Assembly (NCBI RefSeq): GCF_007827365.1
Contig: NZ_VISI01000001.1
Location: 2,501 to 66,500, forward strand
DNA: 64,000 bases
Origin: Olleya sp. Hel_I_94
GTDB taxonomy: Bacteria > Bacteroidota > Bacteroidia > Flavobacteriales > Flavobacteriaceae
Direction of reading: 5' to 3'
Numbering within the stretch: position 1 is the stretch's first letter; each line of letters begins with the position of its first letter. The notes beneath the pieces were generated by a model. It ran no database searches. It saw only the letters and a list, made by a program, of their open reading frames with translations, and was not told where the DNA came from. Both the position numbers and the translations under genes were made by a program. Shown one piece after another: positions 1 to 8,808 of the stretch.

Positions 1-360
1 ACGGGACTATCACCCTCTTTGGTTAGTCTTTCCAAACTATTCTAATTCATTACAGCTCAAATATTGTAGTCCTACAACCCCAGCATTGCCTTAACAATAC
101 TGGTTTGGGCTAATCCGCGTTCGCTCGCCACTACTAACGGAATCACTTTTGTTTTCTTCTCCTCCGGGTACTTAGATGTTTCAGTTCTCCGGGTTTACTT
201 CCTTTCGGATAACATATCTTCAATATGCTGGGTTGCCCCATTCGGATATCTACGGATCAATTTGTATGTGCCAATCCCCGCAGCTTTTCGCAGCTTATCA
301 CGTCCTTCATCGCCTCTGAGAGCCTAGGCATTCCCCATACGCTCTTATTTAGCTTATTGT
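1..360 (-). rRNA. 23S ribosomal RNA, 5' part (cut by window edge)
   Basis: The reverse complement reads as the conserved start of bacterial 23S rRNA, with the GAUGCCUAGGC-like block followed by CAGAGGCGAUGAAGGACGUGAUAAGCUGCG (here at about 290-333 on the plus strand). The mature 5' end is placed near 360 by comparison with the usual start of the molecule. The gene continues beyond position 1, so only about 360 bases are present. It lies downstream of tRNA-Ala in the same minus-strand operon. Confidence 0.95.
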
Positions 361-504
361 ACTATTTGCTTTTTAATGAGTTCTATGCAGTATTATACTA
401 CGATTAGTATAATACCACATTAATTTTAATGAGAAAAATCTCACTAAATTTTCATGTATCTTTTTTCAATATGTCAAAGAACTTTTTCAGTTAAAACTGA
501 ATAG

Positions 505-578
505 TGGAGAATATCGGAGTCGAACCGATGACCTCCTGCGTGCAAGGCAGGCGCTCTAGCCAGCTGAGCTAATCCCCC
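505..578 (-). tRNA. tRNA-Ala (anticodon TGC)
   Basis: The reverse complement folds as a 74-base tRNA with acceptor GGGGGAU paired to AUUCUCC plus discriminator A, D-arm GCUC/GAGC, anticodon loop CUUGCAC and a TTCGACT T-loop. No CCA tail is encoded. It sits in the 16S-23S spacer after tRNA-Ile, the usual bacterial arrangement. Confidence 0.97.
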
Positions 579-660
579 ATATAGGAATCCCGAATGTTCT
601 ATTCAGAATTACTTATTTAGAATTGACAACTTCTAGAATTTCCTTTTATCATAGTATTAG

Positions 661-734
661 TAGTCTCAGGCAGACTCGAACTGCCGACCTCTACATTATC
701 AGTGTAGCGCTCTAACCAGCTGAGCTATGAGACT
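661..734 (-). tRNA. tRNA-Ile (anticodon GAT)
   Basis: The reverse complement is a 74-base tRNA with acceptor AGUCUCA paired to UGAGACU plus discriminator A, an anticodon loop CUGAUAA (anticodon GAU) and the TTCGAGT T-loop. CCA is not encoded. It is the first tRNA in the 16S-23S spacer, about 80 bases after the 16S 3' end. Confidence 0.97.
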
Positions 735-814
735 CTACTATAATAGATTATAAATCAACAGCAGGAGAATAAACTTTTTGTTTACATAAAAAAACACAAT
801 AATTGTCTTTCTCT

Positions 815-2335
<1,521 letters not shown>

Positions 2336-2508
2336 AAATTTTAAGTCTTACGACTATGTTTTAACAATTAATAATGTTTTCAGTACTCAAAATGGTTTAT
2401 TCTCGTTTGTTTAAATTAATCGTTTCCAATTAATTCTTACGCTGTCAATTCAATATGTTTATGAACTTTTTTCTCTGTCTCTTAAGATGTTATTTCCTTA
2501 AGCGGGTG

Positions 2509-2539
2509 CAAATATAATTCGCTTTTTTAAATCCCACAA
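2509..2539 (-). promoter_or_regulatory. rRNA operon promoter P1 (Bacteroidota type)
   Basis: On the minus strand TTG (2539-2537) is followed after 20 bases by TATATTTG (2516-2509) and then CACCC. This matches the Bacteroidota -33 TTG / -7 TAnnTTTG consensus. Transcription would start near 2503 and give a 16S leader of roughly 170 bases. Confidence 0.8.
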
Positions 2540-2645
2540 GCTTTATTTAAAAAAAAAGTTTTTTCTTTTTTAAACTTCACTTTCAATATATCTTAGAACG
2601 TTTTCCTCTACTCTCAGTAACATCAGTTACGTCGTTTTCGGGGTG

Positions 2646-2675
2646 CAAATATACAAGCCTTTTTCTTTCCCACAA
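2646..2675 (-). promoter_or_regulatory. rRNA operon promoter P2 (Bacteroidota type)
   Basis: On the minus strand TTG (2675-2673), 19 bases, TATATTTG (2653-2646), then CACCCC. It resembles P1 closely (TTGTGGGA at the upstream box, TATATTTGCACCC at the downstream box), about 137 bases further from 16S, so the two look like tandem promoters of the same operon. Confidence 0.8.
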
Positions 2676-2679
2676 CCCT

Positions 2680-3035
2680 TTTTTTAATCTTTTTTTAATT
2701 TTATTTTAATACAAACCTTTAATGCCTTATTGCTAACAGGTTATGAAATATTTTTATTTGAATTGGTTGTGATTTAAACTAATTACGGTGGTTTTAATAG
2801 ACACTATGTTACTTTTACTAGTATAAATTAGTTTGAGATGCTTGCGTTAAGGATTGAACGGTCTGCTTGAGCTCTTTTTTGTTTCCTATTATATATTGGC
2901 TATTATATTGCGTATTACAAATAGACATTATGTATATGTATAATACTTATGTAAAAAAAAGCGAGTAGTGAAAGCCTGACCCTTTGGGTAACGCCATTAT
3001 TTTATTGTGTGAATTTATTTAGTATTAGTTAAGAG
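2680..3035. other. Intergenic stretch between the rRNA promoters and thrS, no gene seen
   Basis: About 350 AT-rich bases separate the minus-strand rRNA promoters from the plus-strand thrS promoter. I see no convincing open reading frame, tRNA-like fold or terminator in it. Confidence 0.6.
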
Positions 3036-3040
3036 TTGTA

Positions 3041-3070
3041 TTGCCAATTACTAATATCCTATTATATTTG
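3041..3070 (+). promoter_or_regulatory. Promoter of thrS
   Basis: TTG (3041-3043), 19 bases, TATATTTG (3063-3070), followed 18 bases later by the thrS ATG at 3089. The box lies inside the longest open frame, which supports starting thrS at 3089 and not at 3041. Confidence 0.75.
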
Positions 3071-3088
3071 CGGTCTAATATTATATTG

Positions 3089-5023
3089 ATGATAAAAATT
3101 ACTTTACCGGACGGTAGTGTAAAATCTTTTGAAAAAGATTCTACACCTATGGATGTTGCTAAGAGTATTAGCGAGGGATTGGCAAGAAATGTTATTTCGG
3201 CAAGCTTTAATGGAACAACCGTTGAAACATCTACGAAATTAACAACAGATGGATCTTTGGTACTTTACACTTGGACTAACGATGAAGGAAAGAAAGCATT
3301 TTGGCATAGTTCTGCCCACGTATTAGCTCAGGCGATTGAGGAGTTATATCCTAATAGTAAATTAACTATTGGTCCTGCTATTGATAATGGTTTTTATTAT
3401 GATGTTGATTTTGGTAATGAGACCATTACTGATAAAGATTTTAAAAACATTGAAACTAAAATGTTAGAGATTGCAAGAGGCAAACATGAGTTTGCTATGC
3501 GATCTGTTACTAAAGCCGATGCTTTATCTTTATATAAAGACAATGAATATAAGACTGAATTAATTGAAAATCTTGAGGATGGGACTATTACTTTTTGTGA
3601 CCATTCTACTTTTACTGATTTGTGTCGTGGTGGACATATCCCGAACACAGGGATTATTAAAGCTGTAAAAATATTATCTGTTGCAGGTGCTTATTGGAGA
3701 GGTGATGAAAACAAACCACAATTAACACGTGTTTACGGAACATCTTTTCCAAAACAAAAAGAATTAACTGAATACTTAGCTTTATTAGAAGAAGCTAAAA
3801 AACGTGACCATAGAAAGTTAGGTAAAGAACTTGAGCTTTTTACTTTTTCTCAAAAAGTTGGAGCAGGTTTACCTTTATGGTTACCAAAAGGTGCTGCTTT
3901 ACGTGAGCGTTTAGAAGATTTTTTAAAGGCTGCTCAGAAAAAAGCAGGTTATGAAATGGTTGTTACACCACATATAGGACAAAAGGAGCTTTATGTTACT
4001 TCTGGACATTATGCTAAGTATGGTGAAGATAGCTTCCAGCCAATTACTACGCCAAAAGAAGGTGAGGAATTTTTACTAAAACCAATGAACTGCCCACATC
4101 ACTGTGAAATATATAACAGTATGCAATGGTCTTACAAAGATTTACCAAAGCGTTTTGCTGAATTTGGTACTGTTTATAGATATGAACAAAGTGGCGAATT
4201 ACATGGTTTAACAAGAGTTAGAGGTTTTACGCAGGATGATGCCCATATTTTTTGTACTCCAGATCAATTAGATCAAGAGTTTAAAAATGTTATTGATTTA
4301 GTGTTGTATGTATTTGGATCTTTAGGATTTGAAAACTTTACTGCACAAGTATCATTGCGTGACCCAGAAAAGCCAGAAAAATATATTGGAAGTTTAGAAA
4401 ACTGGGAAAAAGCAGAACAAGCTATTATAAATGCTGCGAAAGATAAAAATTTAAATTATGTTATAGAAACTGGCGAAGCTGCATTTTACGGACCTAAATT
4501 AGACTTTATGGTTAAGGATGCTTTAGGTAGACAATGGCAATTAGGAACTATTCAGGTTGATTATAATTTACCAGAACGTTTTGAATTATCTTATAAAGGT
4601 AGTGATAATGAAACACACAGACCTGTAATGATACACCGTGCGCCTTTTGGGAGTATGGAACGTTTTATAGCAATTTTACTGGAACATACAGGAGGAAATT
4701 TCCCGCTTTGGTTAATGCCAAATCAAGTTTCTATATTAACTCTTAGTGAGAAATACGAGAAATACGGTGAAAAAGTTTTAACTTTGCTAGAAAATCACGA
4801 AATTCGCGCACTTGTAGATAACAGAAGCGAGACCATTGGTAAGAAAATTAGAGAGGCTGAAATGAGTAAAACGCCTTATATGATTATCATTGGGGAACAA
4901 GAGGAAGCAGAAAACAAGATATCTGTAAGACAACATGGTGGTGAAGATTTAGGCACGATTAGTGTAGATACCTTTGCAGAAATTGTTAAAACAGAGATAA
5001 ATAAAACAAAAAGACAATTTTAA
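3089..5023 (+). CDS. thrS: Threonine--tRNA ligase
   Basis: Class II aminoacyl-tRNA synthetase that charges tRNA-Thr in the cytoplasm. The protein of 644 residues opens with a TGS domain ([16 protein letters not shown]), then the editing domain with HSSAH near residue 76 and the CRGGHIP zinc-type motif near 180. The catalytic core has motif 2 ([17 protein letters not shown]) and motif 3 ([11 protein letters not shown]), and a C-terminal anticodon-binding domain completes it. Length is normal for the family. The open frame runs upstream to 3041, but a good TTG-N19-TATATTTG promoter lies in that stretch and family members start at MIKI, so I use the ATG at 3089. It is the first gene of a thrS-infC-rpmI-rplT unit; infC follows after 28 bases. 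Confidence 0.98.
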   Translation: MIKITLPDGSVKSFEKDSTPMDVAKSISEGLARNVISASFNGTTVETSTKLTTDGSLVLYTWTNDEGKKAFWHSSAHVLAQAIEELYPNSKLTIGPAIDNGFYYDVDFGNETITDKDFKNIETKMLEIARGKHEFAMRSVTKADALSLYKDNEYKTELIENLEDGTITFCDHSTFTDLCRGGHIPNTGIIKAVKILSVAGAYWRGDENKPQLTRVYGTSFPKQKELTEYLALLEEAKKRDHRKLGKELELFTFSQKVGAGLPLWLPKGAALRERLEDFLKAAQKKAGYEMVVTPHIGQKELYVTSGHYAKYGEDSFQPITTPKEGEEFLLKPMNCPHHCEIYNSMQWSYKDLPKRFAEFGTVYRYEQSGELHGLTRVRGFTQDDAHIFCTPDQLDQEFKNVIDLVLYVFGSLGFENFTAQVSLRDPEKPEKYIGSLENWEKAEQAIINAAKDKNLNYVIETGEAAFYGPKLDFMVKDALGRQWQLGTIQVDYNLPERFELSYKGSDNETHRPVMIHRAPFGSMERFIAILLEHTGGNFPLWLMPNQVSILTLSEKYEKYGEKVLTLLENHEIRALVDNRSETIGKKIREAEMSKTPYMIIIGEQEEAENKISVRQHGGEDLGTISVDTFAEIVKTEINKTKRQF

Positions 5024-5051
5024 AATTAAGTTTAACTAAAATATATAAGTC

Positions 5052-5603
5052 ATAGCAATACGTAGAAAAAGATCAAGAGGTCCGGCAAGAATCATTAAGG
5101 AAGATCAGCACAACATTAACGGTAAGATTAGAGCAGAAAAAGTGCGTCTAGTTGGAGAAAATGTTGAAGTAGGAATTTATACCACTAAAGAAGCAAGAGA
5201 ATTTGCAAGAGAGCAAGAACTTGACTTGGTGGAGATTTCGCCTAAAGCAGATCCGCCTGTATGTAAAATAATGGATTACAAGAAGTTTCTTTATGAACAG
5301 AAGAAGCGGGAAAAAGCATTAAAATCCAAGGCTACAAAAGTTGTTATCAAAGAAATTCGATTTGGTCCTCAAACAGATGACCATGATTACGAATTTAAAA
5401 AGAAACACGCCGAGAAATTCTTAAAAGAAGGTGCAAAGCTAAAAGCTTTTGTTTTCTTTAAAGGGAGATCAATTGTGTTTAAAGAGCAAGGACAAATATT
5501 ATTATTACGATTAGCTCAAGATTTGGAAGAATTTGGAAAAGTAGAGCAAATGCCAAGACTTGAAGGAAAGCGTATGACCATGTTTATTGCTCCTAAAAAG
5601 TAA
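5052..5603 (+). CDS. infC: Translation initiation factor IF-3, likely AUA start
   Basis: IF-3 binds the 30S subunit, keeps subunits apart and checks the start codon. The frame open from 5049 encodes [19 protein letters not shown] and then the conserved [29 protein letters not shown] and [16 protein letters not shown] blocks, giving 183 residues. An in-frame TAA at 5046-5048 limits the start. The only codons before GCA-ATA-CGT are GTC and ATA, and the first standard start codon is a GTG at 5142, which would remove 30 conserved N-terminal residues. I therefore place the start at ATA (5052). Known infC genes use AUU or similar rare codons so that IF-3 represses its own synthesis; use of AUA here is my inference. 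Neighbours are thrS upstream and rpmI 61 bases downstream. Confidence 0.9.
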   Translation: MAIRRKRSRGPARIIKEDQHNINGKIRAEKVRLVGENVEVGIYTTKEAREFAREQELDLVEISPKADPPVCKIMDYKKFLYEQKKREKALKSKATKVVIKEIRFGPQTDDHDYEFKKKHAEKFLKEGAKLKAFVFFKGRSIVFKEQGQILLLRLAQDLEEFGKVEQMPRLEGKRMTMFIAPKK

Positions 5604-5664
5604 ATAGTATCCTTTATTAAGGACCACAATATTATAAGCGAAATAATTAAAACTAGGAAACAAA

Positions 5665-5862
5665 ATGCCTAAAATGAAAACAAAATCTAGTGCTAAAAAG
5701 CGTTTCAAGCTTACTGGTACTGGTAAAATTAAAAGAAAGCACGCTTTTAAAAGTCACATCTTAACAAAGAAGTCTAAAAAACGTAAGCTTAAGTTAACTC
5801 ATGACGGTTTAGTACATAAAGCGGATGAGAACAATATTAAAGTAATGATGCGTTTAAAGTAA
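5665..5862 (+). CDS. rpmI: 50S ribosomal protein L35
   Basis: Small basic protein of the large ribosomal subunit, 65 residues. The sequence [20 protein letters not shown] with a lysine/arginine-rich middle and the ending [16 protein letters not shown] is typical L35. It lies between infC and rplT, the conserved infC-rpmI-rplT order of most bacteria, and is presumably co-transcribed with them. Confidence 0.98.
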   Translation: MPKMKTKSSAKKRFKLTGTGKIKRKHAFKSHILTKKSKKRKLKLTHDGLVHKADENNIKVMMRLK

Positions 5863-5961
5863 CATTACCTTAATTGGTTACAAATTATTTATAAACCCTG
5901 GAGTTAGGCCTTTACAAAGTGTTAATTAATTAACCGCCTACTACAAAAAACAATTTAAATT

Positions 5962-6306
5962 ATGCCTAGATCAGTAAATTCTGTTGCCAAAAGAGCCAGA
6001 AGAAAAAAGGTGCTTAAACAAGCAAAAGGTTACTTTGGACGTCGTAAAAACGTTTGGACAGTAGCAAAAAACGCGGTTGATAAAGCTATGCAATATGCAT
6101 ACAGAGACCGTAGAAACAAAAAGAGAACTTTCCGTGCATTATGGATCACGCGTATTAACGCTGGAGCAAGATTACATGGAATGTCTTACTCACAATTTAT
6201 GGGTAAAGTAAAAGCTAATAATATCGAATTAAACCGTAAGGTTTTAGCTGATTTAGCAATGAACAATCCAGATGCTTTTGAAGCAATTGTGAATAAAGTA
6301 AAATAA
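5962..6306 (+). CDS. rplT: 50S ribosomal protein L20
   Basis: L20 binds 23S rRNA early in large-subunit assembly. The 114-residue protein starts [20 protein letters not shown], contains [19 protein letters not shown] and [20 protein letters not shown], all family blocks. The 99-base gap after rpmI could hold a leader for L20 self-regulation as in other bacteria, but I cannot fold a convincing one by eye. A strong terminator at 6352-6384 closes the unit. Confidence 0.98.
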   Translation: MPRSVNSVAKRARRKKVLKQAKGYFGRRKNVWTVAKNAVDKAMQYAYRDRRNKKRTFRALWITRINAGARLHGMSYSQFMGKVKANNIELNRKVLADLAMNNPDAFEAIVNKVK

Positions 6307-6351
6307 AGGGCATTTTGCCATTTGTATAACAATACTTCGCTTATAAAATAG

Positions 6352-6384
6352 AAAATCCGATTCTTAATTGAATCGGATTTTTTT
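6352..6384 (+). terminator. Rho-independent terminator of the thrS-rplT unit
   Basis: Stem AAAATCCGATTC (6352-6363), loop TTAATT, stem GAATCGGATTTT (6370-6381) running into a T tract. It lies 45 bases after rplT. Confidence 0.9.
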
Positions 6385-6469
6385 ATGCCATTTAATTATA
6401 ACTTAACTATAATAATTGTTTTATAACAAACTTATCCACTAGCTTTACATTTTAAATATTGAATTGCAC

Positions 6470-7276
6470 ATGTCTTTAAGCCAAATTAAATTAATAGTTT
6501 CCGATTTAGATGGAACTTTATTAAACGCTAATCATCAAGTAAGTGATGAGTTTTTTGAATTATTTAAAATCTTAAAAGAAAAAAACATATTGTTTGTAGC
6601 TGCTAGCGGAAGACCTTATTATAGCATGCTTGAAAAATTAAAAGTTATTAAAGATGATATTATTATAGTATCAGAAAATGGTGGACTAGCAATAAAACAA
6701 GATCATTTACTAATTTCAAATACTTTTAAAAAAAACAGCTTAACTACAATTTCTAAATTAGTAGTTGGATTACAGGATACTCATCCTGTATTTTGCACAA
6801 AAAATAAAGCTTACGTAATAAGTAAATCTAAAAAATTGTTAGCACTTTTAAGTGAGTATTACTCAAATTACGACATTATTGATGATGTGTCTGAAATTAC
6901 AGAAGACGTTTATAAAATAGCATTATATCATGAAGAAAGCTCTGAAAAGCACATCTACCCTTCCGTTAAACATTTGGAACAAAATTTTAAAGTAAAGGTA
7001 TCTGCCAATCACTGGGTTGATATTTCAGAAAATATAGCTAATAAAGGCTATGCCATTAAACATATTCAAAAGCTATATAATATTAATGAATCTGAAACTA
7101 TGGTTTTTGGAGATTATAATAATGATATAGAGATGCTAAAGTTAGGACACTATAGTTACGCTATGGATAATGCACATCCAAATGTAAAAACCATTGCTAA
7201 CTATTTAACTAAATCAAATAATGAAAAAGGGGTAGAAATTGTAATCAAGCAGTTAATTGATAGTTTGATTAATTAA
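6470..7276 (+). CDS. HAD superfamily phosphatase, Cof type
   Basis: Predicted cytoplasmic hydrolase acting on a phosphorylated metabolite, substrate unknown. The 268-residue protein carries HAD motif I DLDGTL near residue 12, motif II within ASGRP near 45, and motif III GDYNNDIEML near 212; the cap between motifs II and III is of the Cof/type IIB kind. The ATG at 6470 (MSLSQIKL) is preferred over an upstream TTG at 6464. It is alone on the plus strand and its stop overlaps the end of the convergent cyclase gene by 8 bases. Confidence 0.88.
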   Translation: MSLSQIKLIVSDLDGTLLNANHQVSDEFFELFKILKEKNILFVAASGRPYYSMLEKLKVIKDDIIIVSENGGLAIKQDHLLISNTFKKNSLTTISKLVVGLQDTHPVFCTKNKAYVISKSKKLLALLSEYYSNYDIIDDVSEITEDVYKIALYHEESSEKHIYPSVKHLEQNFKVKVSANHWVDISENIANKGYAIKHIQKLYNINESETMVFGDYNNDIEMLKLGHYSYAMDNAHPNVKTIANYLTKSNNEKGVEIVIKQLIDSLIN

Positions 7277-8351
7277 GTTTATTAATTGAAAATAACTTAA
7301 GTGTGCTTTCTTTACCTTTTAAAGTAATGTCACCCATTGATTTTAGCTTGTATTTATGTAATTTAAGTTTTTGAAGTAATGATTCGGATATAAGAAGCGT
7401 TTCATCATACTTATTACACTCTCCTTGTATTCTTGCAGATGTATTTATAACATCTCCATGGTAAGCAATTTCTTTTTTAATAGTCCCAACTTCTGTCACT
7501 ATTAATGTTCCTCCATGCAATCCAGCTTTAAATTTAGGTATTATACCAAACTGTTTGAGGTATATTTTTTCTTTTTTAACTAACTTATCTTGAAATTTAT
7601 AAAATAATTCGACACAATTATTTTGTTTTAAACCTTTCTCAAAAGTCCAACTAATCACAGCCTCATCACCAACATATTGATAAATATTTGCATCAAAATT
7701 ATTTATTATCGAGTTAAGATCATAAAAGCATTGTTGAATCAATTGACTGTATTTATAGTGGCCTAATTGCTCTGCAATTGTGGTAGAAGATTGAAGATCT
7801 AGAAACATAAAAATACGACGTTCTTCTCTTGGTCTTTTATATTTTCCAATTAACTGATTAAATAAAACGCCATGACCAAAGTTTTCTATCGCAATTTTTA
7901 AAAAAGAAAATATTAATGAGCATATATTAAAATACACAACTATTAGCCAAAACACTTTATTTTCCATCCACCAACCAGGTTCATTTGGAAGGTTTCTGTC
8001 TATTTGAACTTCTATTAAACCAACCACAAAATTTGTTGAAAGTATTAATAAAAGTAAATAAACAATTGTTTTAAGTAATATTAGTAAACCAGTAGAAAAT
8101 TTGTACAGCAATAATTTATCAGAAATAAACTCGATTATCCCATAAAAAAAGCCAACAAGCACACCTATTAAAATGCTAAATTGTAACCATTGTGTTATTG
8201 GTATTACTTGGTCGTAGTTAGTTACAAATGCCTTTCCTCCTTCCGTACCTATTTCAAAATAACGGATAGTAATAAATAAGCAAAACGATAATACCCAAAA
8301 AAGTATTGTAATGATTTGTAATTTGAGGAATTGTAGTATTGATTGTTTCAA
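7269..8351 (-). CDS. Membrane-bound class III adenylate/guanylate cyclase
   Basis: Predicted inner-membrane enzyme making a cyclic nucleotide from ATP (or GTP). Residues 10-160 contain about four hydrophobic helices. A class III catalytic domain follows at about 178-355. Metal-binding aspartates are D185 (FMFLDLQSST) and D229 (YVGDEAV). K275 and D300 occupy substrate-specifying positions, and N303 with R307 (VINTSARIQ) occupy the transition-state positions, so all key catalytic residues appear present. D300 favours ATP, but that is inference. The gene follows the EF-hand gene by 13 bases on the same strand, suggesting one operon and possible control by calcium. Its stop overlaps the convergent HAD gene by 8 bases. 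Confidence 0.88.
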   Translation of the reverse strand: MKQSILQFLKLQIITILFWVLSFCLFITIRYFEIGTEGGKAFVTNYDQVIPITQWLQFSILIGVLVGFFYGIIEFISDKLLLYKFSTGLLILLKTIVYLLLLILSTNFVVGLIEVQIDRNLPNEPGWWMENKVFWLIVVYFNICSLIFSFLKIAIENFGHGVLFNQLIGKYKRPREERRIFMFLDLQSSTTIAEQLGHYKYSQLIQQCFYDLNSIINNFDANIYQYVGDEAVISWTFEKGLKQNNCVELFYKFQDKLVKKEKIYLKQFGIIPKFKAGLHGGTLIVTEVGTIKKEIAYHGDVINTSARIQGECNKYDETLLISESLLQKLKLHKYKLKSMGDITLKGKESTLKLFSINKLN

Positions 8352-8364
8352 AAAAAGACAGAAT

Positions 8365-8634
8365 TTAAAGTGCTATTTCGTCAATTGCAGTTTTAAATTC
8401 TGACCAACTTATAAGTTGATCTCCATCTAAATCATAACCTTCTATTAATTTTGAAGCGACTATACCTCTAATAAACCCACTAATTTCTGCTTCTTGCAAA
8501 AGGTTTTTAATTTCTGATTTTGATAATTTTTTATCACCATCTTCATCAAAAAAATCAAATGCATTTTTTGGAGATTCGAAGTGGTTGGTGATTAATGTTT
8601 CAATTTTTTTTAAGATTTGATCTTTTGTTGACAT
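8365..8634 (-). CDS. Small EF-hand calcium-binding protein
   Basis: An 89-residue protein with two canonical EF-hand loops, DEDGDKKLSKSE at residues 30-41 and DLDGDQLISWSE at 68-79. Both have Asp at loop positions 1, 3 and 5 and Glu at 12, so both should bind calcium. There is no signal peptide, so it is likely cytoplasmic, like a minimal calmodulin-type pair. It is the first gene of a two-gene unit with the membrane cyclase 13 bases downstream. I infer a role as a calcium sensor for the cyclase; the alternative is calcium buffering. Confidence 0.88.
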   Translation of the reverse strand: MSTKDQILKKIETLITNHFESPKNAFDFFDEDGDKKLSKSEIKNLLQEAEISGFIRGIVASKLIEGYDLDGDQLISWSEFKTAIDEIAL

Positions 8635-8751
8635 TTTAAGACTGTTTTAGATTAACTGTAATGTAGTAAAAATAATATTCTTATATAATATTGTTTAGTT
8701 AAACAACACTAAAATTTAATAATTTGATATTAGTATCCGCTAGTTATATAG

Positions 8752-8787
8752 CAAAAAAAAGCAGTGTTGTAAATTACAACACTGCTT
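8752..8787 (-). terminator. Terminator of the LRR/LamG protein gene
   Basis: Near-perfect hairpin AGCAGTGTTGTAA (8760-8772) with TTACAACACTGCT (8774-8786), followed on the minus strand by eight T residues (8752-8759). It lies just after the stop of the gene ending at 8809. Confidence 0.9.
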
Positions 8788-8808
8788 CTCGAACTGTACT
8801 AAACTTCC

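Noticed and set aside
3041-3088. Longer start for thrS at 3041
   Set aside because: The stretch contains a TTG-N19-TATATTTG promoter and would add a tail absent from the family.
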